From the NCBI RefSeq assembly GCF_030009775.1, contig NZ_JASCTH010000020.1, positions 141,071-205,070 of the forward strand: 64,000 bases of DNA. Reading direction: 5' to 3'. Positions 24,805 through 34,428 of this stretch are shown in pieces. The position numbers and the translations under genes are program-made. Below the pieces are notes generated by a model. That model had not been told where the DNA came from. It saw only the letters and a program-made list of their open reading frames with translations, and searched no databases. This stretch comes from Actinoplanes sandaracinus (lineage in GTDB: Bacteria; Actinomycetota; Actinomycetes; Mycobacteriales; Micromonosporaceae). Positions within the stretch are counted from its first letter, which is position 1; each line of letters begins with the position of its first letter.

Positions 24805-26322
24805 CTACAGCTCTAGCGCGAACTTCAGGAGGTCCCCGATGCGGAACTGGCCGGTGGCCGGGGCGATCGGCGTGGTCGGCCGGAAGCCCGGGTTGACCCT
24901 CAGGTAACCGGACTTGTCGGCGTCGAGGATGCCGAGGATCACTTCGGCGACGATGCGGCCGCCGACCGGGCCGAGCCGTTCGCCGGCGTGGCTGAGCTCG
25001 GCCTCCTTGAGGATGTAGAACCAGAGCGGCGCCTTGCCCTGCCAGCCCGGGTTGGCGGGGTCGGGGAGGCCGAGCTGGGTGTTGGTCAGCGGGGTGATGC
25101 CCATCCGGGCCGCGACGTCCTGGCCGGCGGGCAGGCCGAGCCGGCTGCCGCGGAGCAGGTTGCGTTCGGCGAGCGACGGGGTGTTGTCGTTGACCACGGT
25201 TCCGGGCAGGTTGAACAGCGGCAACGACAGCTTGCCGTCCATCCGGCGTGAGGCGTTCCGTGGAGCCGCCGGCTTGCCGGGAACGTCGAAGAAGTGCCAC
25301 CAGTCGATCTCGAGGCGGGCCGGCAGTGGCCGGTTGCCGCGCAGGTCGGCGCCTTCCTGGCCGAAGATGGCGGCGAACGACGGCGTGGTGCGGGTGTTCA
25401 TCAGGTAGCCGGCCCGGATCATGCTGTGCCCGAAGCGGTAGGCGGCGACCGAGTACTCGATCGGCATCATCGGGCGGTGCGGGTTCTTCGGCTTGTAGTA
25501 CTCCCGCTTGACCCGGCCTTTGCCGTCGAGGAACCGGCCCACCACCTCGGGACCGACGATCTTGTCGAGGAAGTCGTGGATGATGATCCACTGGAAGTGC
25601 CAGCGGGTGAGCCGCTGAGCCTCGGCCAGGTTCTTCGCCAGCCCGGTCGTCAGGGTGCGGTTGTGGAACTTGGCGAAGGCCAGGTGGAGCTGGGCGACGA
25701 TCAGGTTCTCGTCGTTGCGGGCGTCACCGATGAAGGCGCTGCCGTCGGGGCGGCGCGGAAGGTCGTCGACGCCGTTCGCGTTGCGGACGACCTTCATCCG
25801 GGTGCGGTCGGCCTCGTACAGCTCAGGGTCCTGGGCCGGGCCGCGTCCGTAGAGGGAGCCCAGGTCGAACAGCGGGGTGTCGAAGTTCGTGAGGGCGTTC
25901 GGGTCGGCCTGCGCCTGGTCGAGGGGTGTCCGGTCGAGCGTCATGTCGTGGTCGATGAACTGGCCGAGGAAGGTGAACCCGGCGGCGACACGGCCGTTGT
26001 CGAGGTCGGTCGGGTTGGCCGTGGAGGGCTCGCCCATCTGCGCGGCCAGTGAACGGAGCAGATCTTCCGGCGGCTGGTACGCGTCCGCGTTCTTGAACAT
26101 GACCCCGAAGCGGCCCTCTTTGTCACGGCCGGCCTTGACGGCGATCTCGCTGCCCCGGTTGCCGGCCGCCGCGTGCTTCCAGTCGGCCGGCGCGCGGGGA
26201 GCGTCCGGGGCGGCGGCGTGTGCGGGGGTGGTCAGACCGGCGGCACCGGTGGTGGTCACCGTCGCCGCGACGGCAGCGGTTCCGGCGATGAGGGTGCGCC
26301 GGTCGATGTTCGTGTCAGCCAT
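24805..26322 (-). CDS. Secreted animal-type haem peroxidase
   Basis: 505 residues. The N-terminus (DRRTLIAGTAAVAATVTTTG...AHA) is a Tat-type signal. The mature enzyme belongs to the peroxidase-cyclooxygenase superfamily. FTFLGQFIDHDMTLD holds the distal histidine and the calcium-loop aspartate. EHNR-like chemistry is represented by FAKFHNRTL, and AYRFGHSMIR holds the proximal histidine. The C-terminal LGPVGGRIVAEVILGIL is conserved. Bacterial members oxidise halides or phenolics with H2O2; the substrate is not known here. Start ATG 26322. Confidence 0.88.
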   Translation of the reverse strand: MADTNIDRRTLIAGTAAVAATVTTTGAAGLTTPAHAAAPDAPRAPADWKHAAAGNRGSEIAVKAGRDKEGRFGVMFKNADAYQPPEDLLRSLAAQMGEPSTANPTDLDNGRVAAGFTFLGQFIDHDMTLDRTPLDQAQADPNALTNFDTPLFDLGSLYGRGPAQDPELYEADRTRMKVVRNANGVDDLPRRPDGSAFIGDARNDENLIVAQLHLAFAKFHNRTLTTGLAKNLAEAQRLTRWHFQWIIIHDFLDKIVGPEVVGRFLDGKGRVKREYYKPKNPHRPMMPIEYSVAAYRFGHSMIRAGYLMNTRTTPSFAAIFGQEGADLRGNRPLPARLEIDWWHFFDVPGKPAAPRNASRRMDGKLSLPLFNLPGTVVNDNTPSLAERNLLRGSRLGLPAGQDVAARMGITPLTNTQLGLPDPANPGWQGKAPLWFYILKEAELSHAGERLGPVGGRIVAEVILGILDADKSGYLRVNPGFRPTTPIAPATGQFRIGDLLKFALEL

Positions 26323-26398
26323 GGACAGGAAGGTAGCCAGGCATCAGGTGCTAATGCGACATGAGATGACACGGAAGGACTAATACCGTCTGGTCGGC

Positions 26399-27658
26399 CT
26401 AATCCGACAAGGCAACCTTGGCGTCGGACGGGGGAGTGCCCCGAATCCGGCGATGCCGAACGACGTTAGGCACCGCTGTGGCCACCAGGATCAGGAGCGC
26501 GGTGCCGGTGGCGCACCACATGATCGCCGGGAAGGTGTGCGGCGCCAGCCAGCCGGCGACCACCAGGAGCACGCCGGTGCCCGCCCACAGCGGCGCGGAC
26601 GGCCACTTCGCCCCGGCCGCGACCTGGGCGTTGACCAGCACGTACACCACGGCGTAGATGGCGCCGGTAGCCGCGAAGACCGGCGCGTAACGGCCCAGGC
26701 CCACGTAGTCCGGTCCGCCGGCCACCCGGAACGCCAGCCCGCCGGCGATCGCGGACGCCGCCACCAGGCCCGCGCCCGAGGCGGTGACCAGGCCGATCGC
26801 CAGGATCAGGGCGCGGCGGCTGCCTTGCGCGAGGCGGGGCAGGGCCAGCACGGTGACCACCTGCGGCGCCCAGATCGCGCCCTTGGTCAGGACGGTGCCC
26901 ACCGCGTACGCCCCGGTCTCGGCGGCCGGCAGCAGGGCCCGGGCCAGCAGCAGGTCGGCGTAGGAGACCACCAGCATGGCCAGCGTCGCCGAGCAGGCCG
27001 TGAAGACCTGCCGCGCGGTGATGTCGAGGCCGTTGCGGGCGCCGGGGACCGACCGGGTCAGCAGGCCCAGAGCGGGCGGGATCAGCAGCGCGGTCACGGT
27101 ACCGATCAGCATCGAGCCGGTCAGGCCGGCGCCGAGGACCAGGCCGGCGCTCAGGCCCCCGTACCGGCCGGCGGCCTGGATCGCCATGCCCACCGCGAGT
27201 TGCAGGAAACGCTCGTCACCCTGCAGCTCGCCGACCCAGCGGCCGGAGGTGACGATGGCCCCGGTGTAGACGGCCAGCAGCAGGATCACCGTGGCCGGCA
27301 CGTCCAGCAGCGGCCCGGCGGCCGGGGCCAGCAACGCGACCACCCCGGCGCACGCGCCGCCGGCGAGCCAGCCGGCTCGCCGGGCGGAGGTGCCGGGGTG
27401 CTTCGCCCGGTGCACCGCCACCGCGATCTGGAGACCCATGCCGGGTACCGCCACGATGCCGGCGATGGCCAGCACGGTCGCGAGCGCGCCCAGATCGGCG
27501 GGGGCGAGGGTACGGGCTCCCAGCACCGGCACGAGATAGCCGAGCGCGCTGGTGATCGCGCTGGCGACGGTCACCGCCGCGACGCCGATGCCGATCCGCT
27601 GCCCCGACGGGGCCGGTGTGGTTACAGCCGGCCCTCGTCGACCGCCTGCTTGATCCAC
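26399..27658 (-). CDS. Polysaccharide flippase-like membrane protein (MOP superfamily)
   Basis: 419 residues with about twelve to fourteen membrane helices. The opening ASAITSALGYLVPVLGARTLAPADLGALATVLAI is the typical first helix pair of Wzx/PST-type exporters. The start is GTG 27658, which overlaps the epimerase gene by 37 bases; the next usable start would cut into helix 1. It is the last gene of a four-gene leftward operon with sugar-nucleotide and transferase genes. It likely moves a lipid-linked glycan intermediate across the membrane. Confidence 0.8.
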   Translation of the reverse strand: MDQAGGRRGPAVTTPAPSGQRIGIGVAAVTVASAITSALGYLVPVLGARTLAPADLGALATVLAIAGIVAVPGMGLQIAVAVHRAKHPGTSARRAGWLAGGACAGVVALLAPAAGPLLDVPATVILLLAVYTGAIVTSGRWVGELQGDERFLQLAVGMAIQAAGRYGGLSAGLVLGAGLTGSMLIGTVTALLIPPALGLLTRSVPGARNGLDITARQVFTACSATLAMLVVSYADLLLARALLPAAETGAYAVGTVLTKGAIWAPQVVTVLALPRLAQGSRRALILAIGLVTASGAGLVAASAIAGGLAFRVAGGPDYVGLGRYAPVFAATGAIYAVVYVLVNAQVAAGAKWPSAPLWAGTGVLLVVAGWLAPHTFPAIMWCATGTALLILVATAVPNVVRHRRIRGTPPSDAKVALSD

Positions 27659-28644
27659 GGGATCACCTCGTCCAGCATCGTGTCGAGGCTGGTCTCGGCG
27701 GTGAAGCCGAGGACCTCGCGCGACTTCGAGACATCCGGCACGCGCATGGCGACATCGTGGGCGAACGGGTCGTCGCTGACGTACCGGAAAGGAACGTCCG
27801 GGCCCTTGATCTTGCGCCAGATCACCTCGGCGAGCTGAAGCACGGTCGTCGACTCGGCGGTCGAGAGGTTGAAGTCGTCGTTGAGCGCGGCCTCGTGCTC
27901 GATCGCGGTCGCGATGCCCCGCGCCAGGTCGCCGCCGTAGGTGTAGTGCCGCACCTGGTCGCCGGCGCCGAGGATGTGCAGCGGGTCCTGACCCTTGAGC
28001 ACCTTCTGCACCAGGTCCGGGACGACGTGCGACATCGCCAGCTTGACGTTGCCACTCATCACCTCGGCCGAGCCCAGCGCCCGGCCCTCGCCGATGCCGA
28101 CACAGTTGAACGGCCGGACGATCGTGTAGGGCAGCTTGTACTGGTCCCAGGCGGCGCGGGCGTAGTACTCGACGGCGAGCTTCTGGAAACCGTAGGACGA
28201 CTTGGGCGGCGGAACCTCGTTCTGGTCGCCCTCCTTGCTCGGCCAGCGGTCGGTCGACTCGAAGACCATCGACGACGACACGTAGGTGACCTTCTTGAGG
28301 GTCCCGTCGCGGTGCGCCGCGATCGCCGCGTCACACGACGCCGCCATGATCCGCTCGTTGGTGGCGAGAAGGTCGTAGGCGTACGCGTGGAAGTAGGAGA
28401 TCCCGCCGATCATCGCGGCGCCGGCGACGAAGTGGTCGCACCCGGCCAGCAGATCGGTCACCAGGGCGACGTCGCGGGCGTCGCCCTCGACGAACCGGTA
28501 GTTCGGGTGGGTGTCGTAGCTGTGCGACACCGGGCCGTACTTCGAGAAGTTGTCCAGGCCGACGACCTCGTGCCCGCGGCCCAGCAACTCCTCGACCAGA
28601 TAGCCGCCGATGAATCCGGCCGAGCCGGTGACCAGCACCTTCAT
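27622..28644 (-). CDS. NAD-dependent nucleotide-sugar epimerase/dehydratase (extended SDR)
   Basis: 340 residues. The Rossmann motif is VTGSAGFIGGYL, followed by the acidic residue in GLDNFSKYG that selects NAD(H). The catalytic triad is visible as SSSMVF and YGFQK. The C-terminal half binds the nucleotide sugar. The closest general type is UDP-glucose 4-epimerase or UDP-glucuronate epimerase/decarboxylase. Being next to a nucleotide-sugar dehydrogenase suggests a UDP-uronic acid or pentose product. The ATG overlaps the upstream GT2 stop as ATGA. Confidence 0.85.
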   Translation of the reverse strand: MKVLVTGSAGFIGGYLVEELLGRGHEVVGLDNFSKYGPVSHSYDTHPNYRFVEGDARDVALVTDLLAGCDHFVAGAAMIGGISYFHAYAYDLLATNERIMAASCDAAIAAHRDGTLKKVTYVSSSMVFESTDRWPSKEGDQNEVPPPKSSYGFQKLAVEYYARAAWDQYKLPYTIVRPFNCVGIGEGRALGSAEVMSGNVKLAMSHVVPDLVQKVLKGQDPLHILGAGDQVRHYTYGGDLARGIATAIEHEAALNDDFNLSTAESTTVLQLAEVIWRKIKGPDVPFRYVSDDPFAHDVAMRVPDVSKSREVLGFTAETSLDTMLDEVIPWIKQAVDEGRL

Positions 28645-29432
28645 GCGGGCGTGTCCTCCTTGTCACGGGCCTCCGCCGGAGCGGGGTCGGGCCTCTTCGC
28701 CGCCCAGCGGGCGGCCATCTGCTCGTCCGACATGCGCCGGCCGAACGCGAAAAAGTACCAGCGCAGATAACTCGGCATGAAACGGCCCACGTCGAAGTGT
28801 GACTCCCCGAGTTGCCGGTCGAGCCAGATCGTCGGGATCTCGGCCACCGGGCGCCGCAGGCGGGTCGCTTTCGCGGTCAGCTCGATGCCGATCTCGAAGC
28901 CGGTGTTCGACTCGATGCCGACCTCACGGACGAAATCGGTGTCGTACGCCTTGAAGCTGTTCGTGGCGTCGCGGGTGCCGACCCGGGCGAACAGTTTCAG
29001 CGTCTTCCCGGCCCACCGGGAGGCGATCCGCTTGAACCGGGGACCGCCGACCTGCTGCCCCCCGGGCATGTACCGGGACGCCGAGGCGACCACCACGCCC
29101 CGGTCGACGAGGCGGGCCAGTTCGTCGATCTGCTGGGGGTCGTCGCAGCCGTCGGCCATCGTCACCACCGCCACCGGCGCGCGTGCCGCGTCGATGCCGA
29201 ACCGGATCGCGTTGGCGGGGCCGCGGCCGTACGTGTTCAGCACGGCCCGGACGCGCGGGTCGGTGCGGGCCAACTCGTGCACGTACGGCACCGTCGTGTC
29301 CTCGGGCATGTCGTGCACCACGAGGATCTCGGCCGGCAGCAGCACCTCGCGCAGGATCCGCTGCAGGTGGCGCACCACCTCGGGACCCTCGTTGTAGACC
29401 GGGATGATCACTGAAACCCGTGGTGGTGTCAC
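28641..29432 (-). CDS. Family 2 glycosyltransferase (dolichyl-phosphate mannose synthase-like)
   Basis: 263 residues. GT-A fold: VSVIIPVYNEGPEVVRHL at the N-terminus, ADGCDDP in the metal-site position (a DxD-type variant) and the downstream TNSFKAYDTDFVREVG typical of polyprenyl-phosphate sugar transferases. No C-terminal membrane helices are present. It probably charges a polyprenyl phosphate with a sugar for outward transfer. The start GTG 29432 overlaps the preceding stop as GTGA. The longer upstream frame merely runs through the dehydrogenase gene. Confidence 0.85.
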   Translation of the reverse strand: MTPPRVSVIIPVYNEGPEVVRHLQRILREVLLPAEILVVHDMPEDTTVPYVHELARTDPRVRAVLNTYGRGPANAIRFGIDAARAPVAVVTMADGCDDPQQIDELARLVDRGVVVASASRYMPGGQQVGGPRFKRIASRWAGKTLKLFARVGTRDATNSFKAYDTDFVREVGIESNTGFEIGIELTAKATRLRRPVAEIPTIWLDRQLGESHFDVGRFMPSYLRWYFFAFGRRMSDEQMAARWAAKRPDPAPAEARDKEDTPA

Positions 29433-30634
29433 ACCCGTACCCCCTGTCCGGTCAGGCCCCACATGTCGATCAGCGGCTTGTCGGTCTCCAGATCGGCGTA
29501 GTCCGGGTGCGGCGAAGCGATCACGAGTAGATCGGCCCGCTTGAGGACATCGTCGAGTGGTAGGAAACGGTCGTCCCGAACGTATGGGTCGGTACAGAGC
29601 GTCTCTTTGGCCTTCAACGTCAAGATCTTGCGCAGTTTGTAAGCCAGGCTGTCGCGCGAGTCGTCGCTGCCGCCCTTGAACGCCATGCCCAGGATGCCGA
29701 CGGTCAGTTCGCCGAGGTCGAAGCGGTCCTCCAGCCGGGACACCAGGTAGAGCGGCAGCCCCTCGTTGATCAGCATCGCCGAGTGGCCGAGCACGAAGTT
29801 GTTCCGGTTGAAGGCGGCCAGCTGCATCGTGTCCTTGAGCAGGCACGGGCCGGCGGCGAAGCCCGGCATCGGCAGGTCGGCCGCGCGCGGGTAGTCGAAC
29901 GAGACCGCGTGCCGGATCCGGGCGAAGTCGAGGCCGAAGTCGTTGGCCATCATCCAGAACTGGTTGGCCGCGGCGAACTTCAGGTAGCGCCAGGTGTTGG
30001 TGTACAGCTTCGCCAGCTCGGCCTCTTCCGGCTCCAGCAGCACGATCGAGTCGGTGAGATGCCGGAAGAGCTTCTCGGCCCGGTCAAGAGCCTGCGGCGT
30101 ACGCGCGGAGACGATCTGCGGCAGCGTGAAGAGCTCGGTCATCGCCTTGCCCTCGGCGATCCGCTCCGGGCAGAACGCCACGTCCACGTTGAGGCCGTGC
30201 TTGATCAGCAACTTCTCGGTCAGCGCGGTCACGCCCGGGTAGACGGTGCTGCGCAGCACGATCAGCTGGCCGTCGTGCAGGAACTCGACGCAGCGCTCGA
30301 TCGCCCGCGGCACCGCGCCCAGGTCGGGGTTGAGGTGCTCGTCGACCGGGGTGCCGACCACCACGACCAGGGCCTCCGCGCGTCCCACACTCTCCGGCGC
30401 GGTGCTGGCCCGCAGCCGGCCGGCGGCCAGCGCCTCGGCGAGCGGCCCGGCCGCGCCGTTCTCGTCGAACGGCATGTCGCCCGCGTTGACCCGCGCCACC
30501 GCTTTCTCGTCGATGTCGTAGAGCAGCACGGACAGGCCCCGGGAGGCGAGCGCGATGCCCAGCGGGAGGCCCACTCGGCCACAGCCGCCGACCACGCAGA
30601 CGTCCACGCCGGGAGCGTCCTGGGAATCGGTCAT
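29429..30634 (-). CDS. Nucleotide-sugar dehydrogenase (UDP-glucose/GDP-mannose dehydrogenase family)
   Basis: 401 residues. The N-terminal NAD domain is CVVGGCGRVGLPLGIALA, and the acceptor end is LYDIDEKAV. The VVVVGTPVDEHLNPDL and RSTVYPG stretches are family hallmarks. The catalytic cysteine is in GPCLLKDT. The C-terminal domain has GILGMAFKGGSDDSRDS, which binds the nucleotide sugar. It oxidises a UDP- or similar hexose to the uronate with two NAD+. ATG 30634 has GAGGCG just upstream and is preferred to the TTG at 30646. First gene of the leftward glycan operon. Confidence 0.88.
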   Translation of the reverse strand: MTDSQDAPGVDVCVVGGCGRVGLPLGIALASRGLSVLLYDIDEKAVARVNAGDMPFDENGAAGPLAEALAAGRLRASTAPESVGRAEALVVVVGTPVDEHLNPDLGAVPRAIERCVEFLHDGQLIVLRSTVYPGVTALTEKLLIKHGLNVDVAFCPERIAEGKAMTELFTLPQIVSARTPQALDRAEKLFRHLTDSIVLLEPEEAELAKLYTNTWRYLKFAAANQFWMMANDFGLDFARIRHAVSFDYPRAADLPMPGFAAGPCLLKDTMQLAAFNRNNFVLGHSAMLINEGLPLYLVSRLEDRFDLGELTVGILGMAFKGGSDDSRDSLAYKLRKILTLKAKETLCTDPYVRDDRFLPLDDVLKRADLLVIASPHPDYADLETDKPLIDMWGLTGQGVRV

Positions 30635-30670
30635 TTCGCCTCGCAATCGCCTGGGTGTCGCCGATCTGTG

Positions 30671-30698
30671 TCGGCTCTGTATCGGCTTGATGTCGGCT
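30671..30698. promoter_or_regulatory. Three direct repeats with 11-bp period
   Basis: TCGGCT occurs at 30671-30676, 30682-30687 and 30693-30698, within TGTCGGCT, TATCGGCT and TGTCGGCT. This is one repeat per helical turn, 37-64 bases before the dehydrogenase start and in the divergent gap to the rightward glycan genes. Heptamer repeats at 11 bp are the known pattern for SARP regulators; PhoP boxes also use 11-bp units. Confidence 0.5.
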
Positions 30699-30851
30699 CG
30701 TGCAGGTTACTGGTGAGGAAACCTCGGGTCTAGAGGAACCTTGGACCCGGCAATTCGGTTCGCGGGAGGCGCGCTTGAGGTGTCCCGCTAAGGATGATCG
30801 AAAAGGGACCCGACCTGTCCAAAGGATCGAGGCTGTGGCAACCTGCTGAAC

Positions 30852-32726
30852 GTGTCCTTGGCTCCGCAATCCGAGCGCAGCTCATCCTCCCTGCCGGTGG
30901 GCGGGAACCCGGTCCTCAGCGTCGGCCTGTCCGTGACCGCTGTGGCCGCGGTGCTCATCGTGGCCAGCGTGGCCGCGCGGGCGATGATCGCGCGCCGGGG
31001 ATACCTCACCTACGACGACTTCCCGCTCGTCTCGATGGCGGAGAAAAACGGTCTGACGCCGGACTACCTGTTCACCCTGTTCAACAATCACCTGATGCCG
31101 GCCGGTCAGCTCGTCACCTGGCTGACGAACCACCTCGGCGGGTTCGGCTACGGGCCGTACCTGACGCTGCTCGTGGTGGCGCAGGCGGCCGTGAGCATCG
31201 CGTTCTACCGGTTGCTCCGCCTGATGCTGCTGCCCGGGTGGGCGATCCTGGTGCCGCTGTCGATCTTCTTGTTCAGCCCGCTGACGCTGGAGGCGACCTC
31301 CTGGTGGGCGGTCGGCGTCAACATGCTGCCGATGCAGCTCGCGATGGTGCTGGCGGTGGGTGCGCAGGTGAGGTACATGCGTACCCGCCGGCGCAAGCAC
31401 CTGCTCACGCTGGGCCTCTCGATCGGGCTCGGGCTGATCTTCTTCGAGAAGGCGCTCCTCGCGGTCGCCCTGGTGTTCCTGCTGACGCTGTGCCTCTACA
31501 CCCGGGGTGGGCCGTTCCGGTCGGTGTTCCGGACGGTGCGGGACTGGTGGCAGTCCTGGACGGTGCTCACCGCGATCTCGGTCGGGTTCCTGACCTTCTA
31601 CCTGCTGCGGTCCACCTCCTCACTGCGCCGCCCGGCCTCGGTCGACGAGGTGATCACCTTCGTCGCCCAGATGTTCGGCAACACGCTCTTCCCGGGCCTG
31701 GTGGGCGGGCCGTGGACCTGGATGCCCGCGGGTGACGGCGCCCCCATCACCGCACCCGCCATCGTGGCCCGCTGGGGCGCCCTGGCCGTCGTGGCCGCCT
31801 TCATGGCGTTCACCGTGTGGCTGCGCGGCTCCGAGGCGTTCCGGGCCTGGCTGCTGGTGTTGCTGTACATCACCCTGGTCGCCGGCCTCCTCGGCGCGAC
31901 CCGGCTCGGATCGGTCTACAGCGGCGTCGCCGGCGCGGTGCCCCGGTACATCTCCGACGTGGTCGTGGTCGCCGCGATCGCCGCCGGGGCCGCGTTGTGC
32001 GGGCTGCGGCGTGACGGCCTCACGACCGCTGCCGAAGCGGCGCCCGAGCGCCCGCGCGCGGCCCTGATCCACCACCGCAAAGCCCTGCCGGCGCTGGCCG
32101 GGGCCATCGTGGTGCTGATCGTCAGCGCGACGTTCACGGGCATCCGGTTCGGCGACGAGTGGGCGGTCAAGCGGGGCCGCGACTACCTGGCCACCGCGCG
32201 CGCCGACCTGGCCGCGGCTCCGGCCGGCACCGTGTTCATGGACCAGCCCGTCCCCGAGGACGTGGTGGGGCGGCTGTCGGCGCCCTACAACCTGCAGTCG
32301 GAGTTCTTCGCGCCCCTCGACGACGGCCCGGTCTTCGTGACCCAGGCCCGCCACCTGTCGGTGTTCGACAAGACCGGTCACGTGCGGCAGGCCTGGGTGA
32401 ACGGCGTCGTCGCCCGTCCCGGGCCGGTGCAGGGCTGCGGGTACCGCCTCACCGGTCCGCCGGTGAGGATCCCGCTGGAGTCGAGCCTCATCGACTACTG
32501 GCACGTGGTGCGGATCGCCTACCTCAGCGACCGTGACACGGCGGCGACGATGCGCCTCGGCGCGGGCGAGATCATTCCCTTCGACGTGCACCGCGGCCTA
32601 AACGAGGTCTTCCTGCTGGCGCAGGGCGGCGGCGCCACCCTCGAGGTGGACCTCCTCGCCGAAGGGGCGGGCATCTGCACCGACGAGATCATGGTCGGCT
32701 CCGTCGTTCCGGCGCCCAAAGGGTAG
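30852..32726 (+). CDS. Polytopic membrane protein of the glycan cluster
   Basis: 624 residues. About eleven membrane helices occupy residues 20-400, and a soluble extracytoplasmic C-terminal domain of about 200 residues follows. Between helices 1 and 2 is YLTYDDFPLVSMAEKNGL, with an acidic pair placed as in the first loop of GT-C transferases. It may be a GT-C glycosyltransferase or a glycan-cluster accessory protein; no family can be named securely. The GTG start lies after a divergent promoter region. The stop overlaps the next GTG as TAGTG, so the two are co-translated. Confidence 0.7.
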   Translation: MSLAPQSERSSSSLPVGGNPVLSVGLSVTAVAAVLIVASVAARAMIARRGYLTYDDFPLVSMAEKNGLTPDYLFTLFNNHLMPAGQLVTWLTNHLGGFGYGPYLTLLVVAQAAVSIAFYRLLRLMLLPGWAILVPLSIFLFSPLTLEATSWWAVGVNMLPMQLAMVLAVGAQVRYMRTRRRKHLLTLGLSIGLGLIFFEKALLAVALVFLLTLCLYTRGGPFRSVFRTVRDWWQSWTVLTAISVGFLTFYLLRSTSSLRRPASVDEVITFVAQMFGNTLFPGLVGGPWTWMPAGDGAPITAPAIVARWGALAVVAAFMAFTVWLRGSEAFRAWLLVLLYITLVAGLLGATRLGSVYSGVAGAVPRYISDVVVVAAIAAGAALCGLRRDGLTTAAEAAPERPRAALIHHRKALPALAGAIVVLIVSATFTGIRFGDEWAVKRGRDYLATARADLAAAPAGTVFMDQPVPEDVVGRLSAPYNLQSEFFAPLDDGPVFVTQARHLSVFDKTGHVRQAWVNGVVARPGPVQGCGYRLTGPPVRIPLESSLIDYWHVVRIAYLSDRDTAATMRLGAGEIIPFDVHRGLNEVFLLAQGGGATLEVDLLAEGAGICTDEIMVGSVVPAPKG

Positions 32727-34411
32727 TGCGCCCGGGGCCCGTCCTCCACACGATCGCGGCGCTGGTGACCGCGGTCGTGCTCGCTCCGCTCGTCCTGCCG
32801 GGATACGTCCTGCGCTACGACATGGTCTTCGTGCCGCGGCAGCCGCTGAACTGGGAGATGCTGGCGCCGGCCGACTCGCTGCCACGGGCGGTGCCGGTGG
32901 ACGCGGTGGTGGCGGCGGCCAACCTGGTGATGCCGGGCTGGCTGCTGCAACGGATCGCGCTGGTGGCGATCGTCTATCTGGCCGCCCTCGGCGCCGCGCG
33001 GCTGTTGCCGACGGCACGCCTGCTGCCCCGGGTGGTCGCGGCCCTGGCCTACGCCTGGACCCCCTACCTCGCCGAACGGCTGCTGCTGGGGCAGTGGGCG
33101 CTGCTTCTCGCGTACGCCTGCCTGCCCTGGCTCGTGATCGCCGCCCGTGACCTGCGCGACGGCCGGCGGGGCGCCCTGCCCCGCCTGGTGATCGCGGCCG
33201 CGCCGGCCGCGCTGACGCCGACCGGCGGCCTGATCGCGCTGGCGACCGTCGCCGTCCTGCTGCCGTTGCGCCGGAGGGCCACCGCGGCCGCCCTGGCCGC
33301 CGTCACCGCCCTGAACGCGCCCTGGCTGGCGGCGGCGCTGACCGGCCCCGCCGGGGGCGCCTCGGACCCGGAGGGGGTCGCCCAGTTCGCGGCCCGGGCG
33401 GAGAACTGGGCCGGTTCCTGGACGGCGCTGGCCGGGACCGGCGGCATCTGGAACGCCCAGACCGTGCCGGCCAGCCGCGAGTCGGTGCTGGTCCCGGTGG
33501 TGACCGTGCTGCTGCTGGCGGCGGCCGTGCCGGGCCTGCTGGAGCTGCGCCGTCGCTGGGCGGGCGCCGCGGACCGGCTGTTCGTCCTGGCGGCGGGCGG
33601 CTTCCTGCTGGCGGTGGCCGGGGTGGTCGCGCCGGCCGCGGTCCTGCTGGAGTGGGCCGTCGTGCACGTGCCCGGCGCCGGGCTGCTGCGCGACGGCCAG
33701 AAGTTCCTGATCCCGTACGCCCTGGTGCTCGCTCTCGGGTTCGCCCTCGGCGCCGAGCTGCTCGCCGCCCGGCTGGACCGCGCCGTCGACCCGGCCGCCG
33801 GGCGGGTCGTGCTCGCCGGTGCCGCCCTGTTGCCCGTCGTGCTGCTGCCGGACCTGGCCTTCGGCGTATCGGGTCAGCTGCGGCCGGTGCGTTACCCGGC
33901 GGACTGGGCTGTGGTGGCCGAGCGGGTGGCCGAGAGGCCGGGCGAGGTGCTGTCGCTGCCGTTCGAGGGCTACCAGCGGTACGGCTGGACCGATGACGTG
34001 GTGGTGCGTGACCCGGCGCCCCGCTTCCTGAACGCGCCGGTGCTGATCAACGACGCGTTGCGGGTCGGTGCGGTGACGGTCGACGGGGAGAGCCCTCGCG
34101 CCGCGTCGGTGGGCGCCCTGCTGGCCGCCGGGCAACCGGCCGCCGCGGCCGGCACCCGCTGGGTGCTGGTGCGCCGGGGGAGCGGTGAACCGGCCGCGCG
34201 GGTGCTGGCGGGGCTGCGGCTGACGCACGACGGGACATACCTTCAGCTGTGGGAGAACCCGTCGGCGCCCGGGGAAGTCAGAGTGGCCGGAACCGGTCGC
34301 CGGACCGTCGCCCTTGCCGCCCACGTTTCGGCTGGTCTGATCGTGACCGGAGCGGTTATTGCGCTACTGCTACTGGGCAGTAGATCGTGGTACCGTCCGC
34401 GCACCCACTAA
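32726..34411 (+). CDS. Polytopic membrane protein, possible GT-C glycosyltransferase
   Basis: 561 residues with about twelve helices. The first extracytoplasmic loop has VLRYDMVFVPRQPL, an acidic motif where GT-C enzymes hold their base. The loops between 215 and 250 and the C-terminal soluble part (about 380-530) resemble those of AftD/DUF3367-like proteins in general layout. It overlaps the preceding gene by one base. A role in the same surface-glycan pathway is inferred from position and architecture. Confidence 0.65.
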   Translation: MRPGPVLHTIAALVTAVVLAPLVLPGYVLRYDMVFVPRQPLNWEMLAPADSLPRAVPVDAVVAAANLVMPGWLLQRIALVAIVYLAALGAARLLPTARLLPRVVAALAYAWTPYLAERLLLGQWALLLAYACLPWLVIAARDLRDGRRGALPRLVIAAAPAALTPTGGLIALATVAVLLPLRRRATAAALAAVTALNAPWLAAALTGPAGGASDPEGVAQFAARAENWAGSWTALAGTGGIWNAQTVPASRESVLVPVVTVLLLAAAVPGLLELRRRWAGAADRLFVLAAGGFLLAVAGVVAPAAVLLEWAVVHVPGAGLLRDGQKFLIPYALVLALGFALGAELLAARLDRAVDPAAGRVVLAGAALLPVVLLPDLAFGVSGQLRPVRYPADWAVVAERVAERPGEVLSLPFEGYQRYGWTDDVVVRDPAPRFLNAPVLINDALRVGAVTVDGESPRAASVGALLAAGQPAAAAGTRWVLVRRGSGEPAARVLAGLRLTHDGTYLQLWENPSAPGEVRVAGTGRRTVALAAHVSAGLIVTGAVIALLLLGSRSWYRPRTH

Positions 34412-34428
34412 TCCGGGGAGGAAAGATC

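Noticed and set aside
28641..29846. Extended 401-residue reading of the GT2 gene
   Set aside because: The extra N-terminus lies inside the dehydrogenase gene. GTG 29432, with a four-base stop-start overlap, begins exactly at the GT2 fold.
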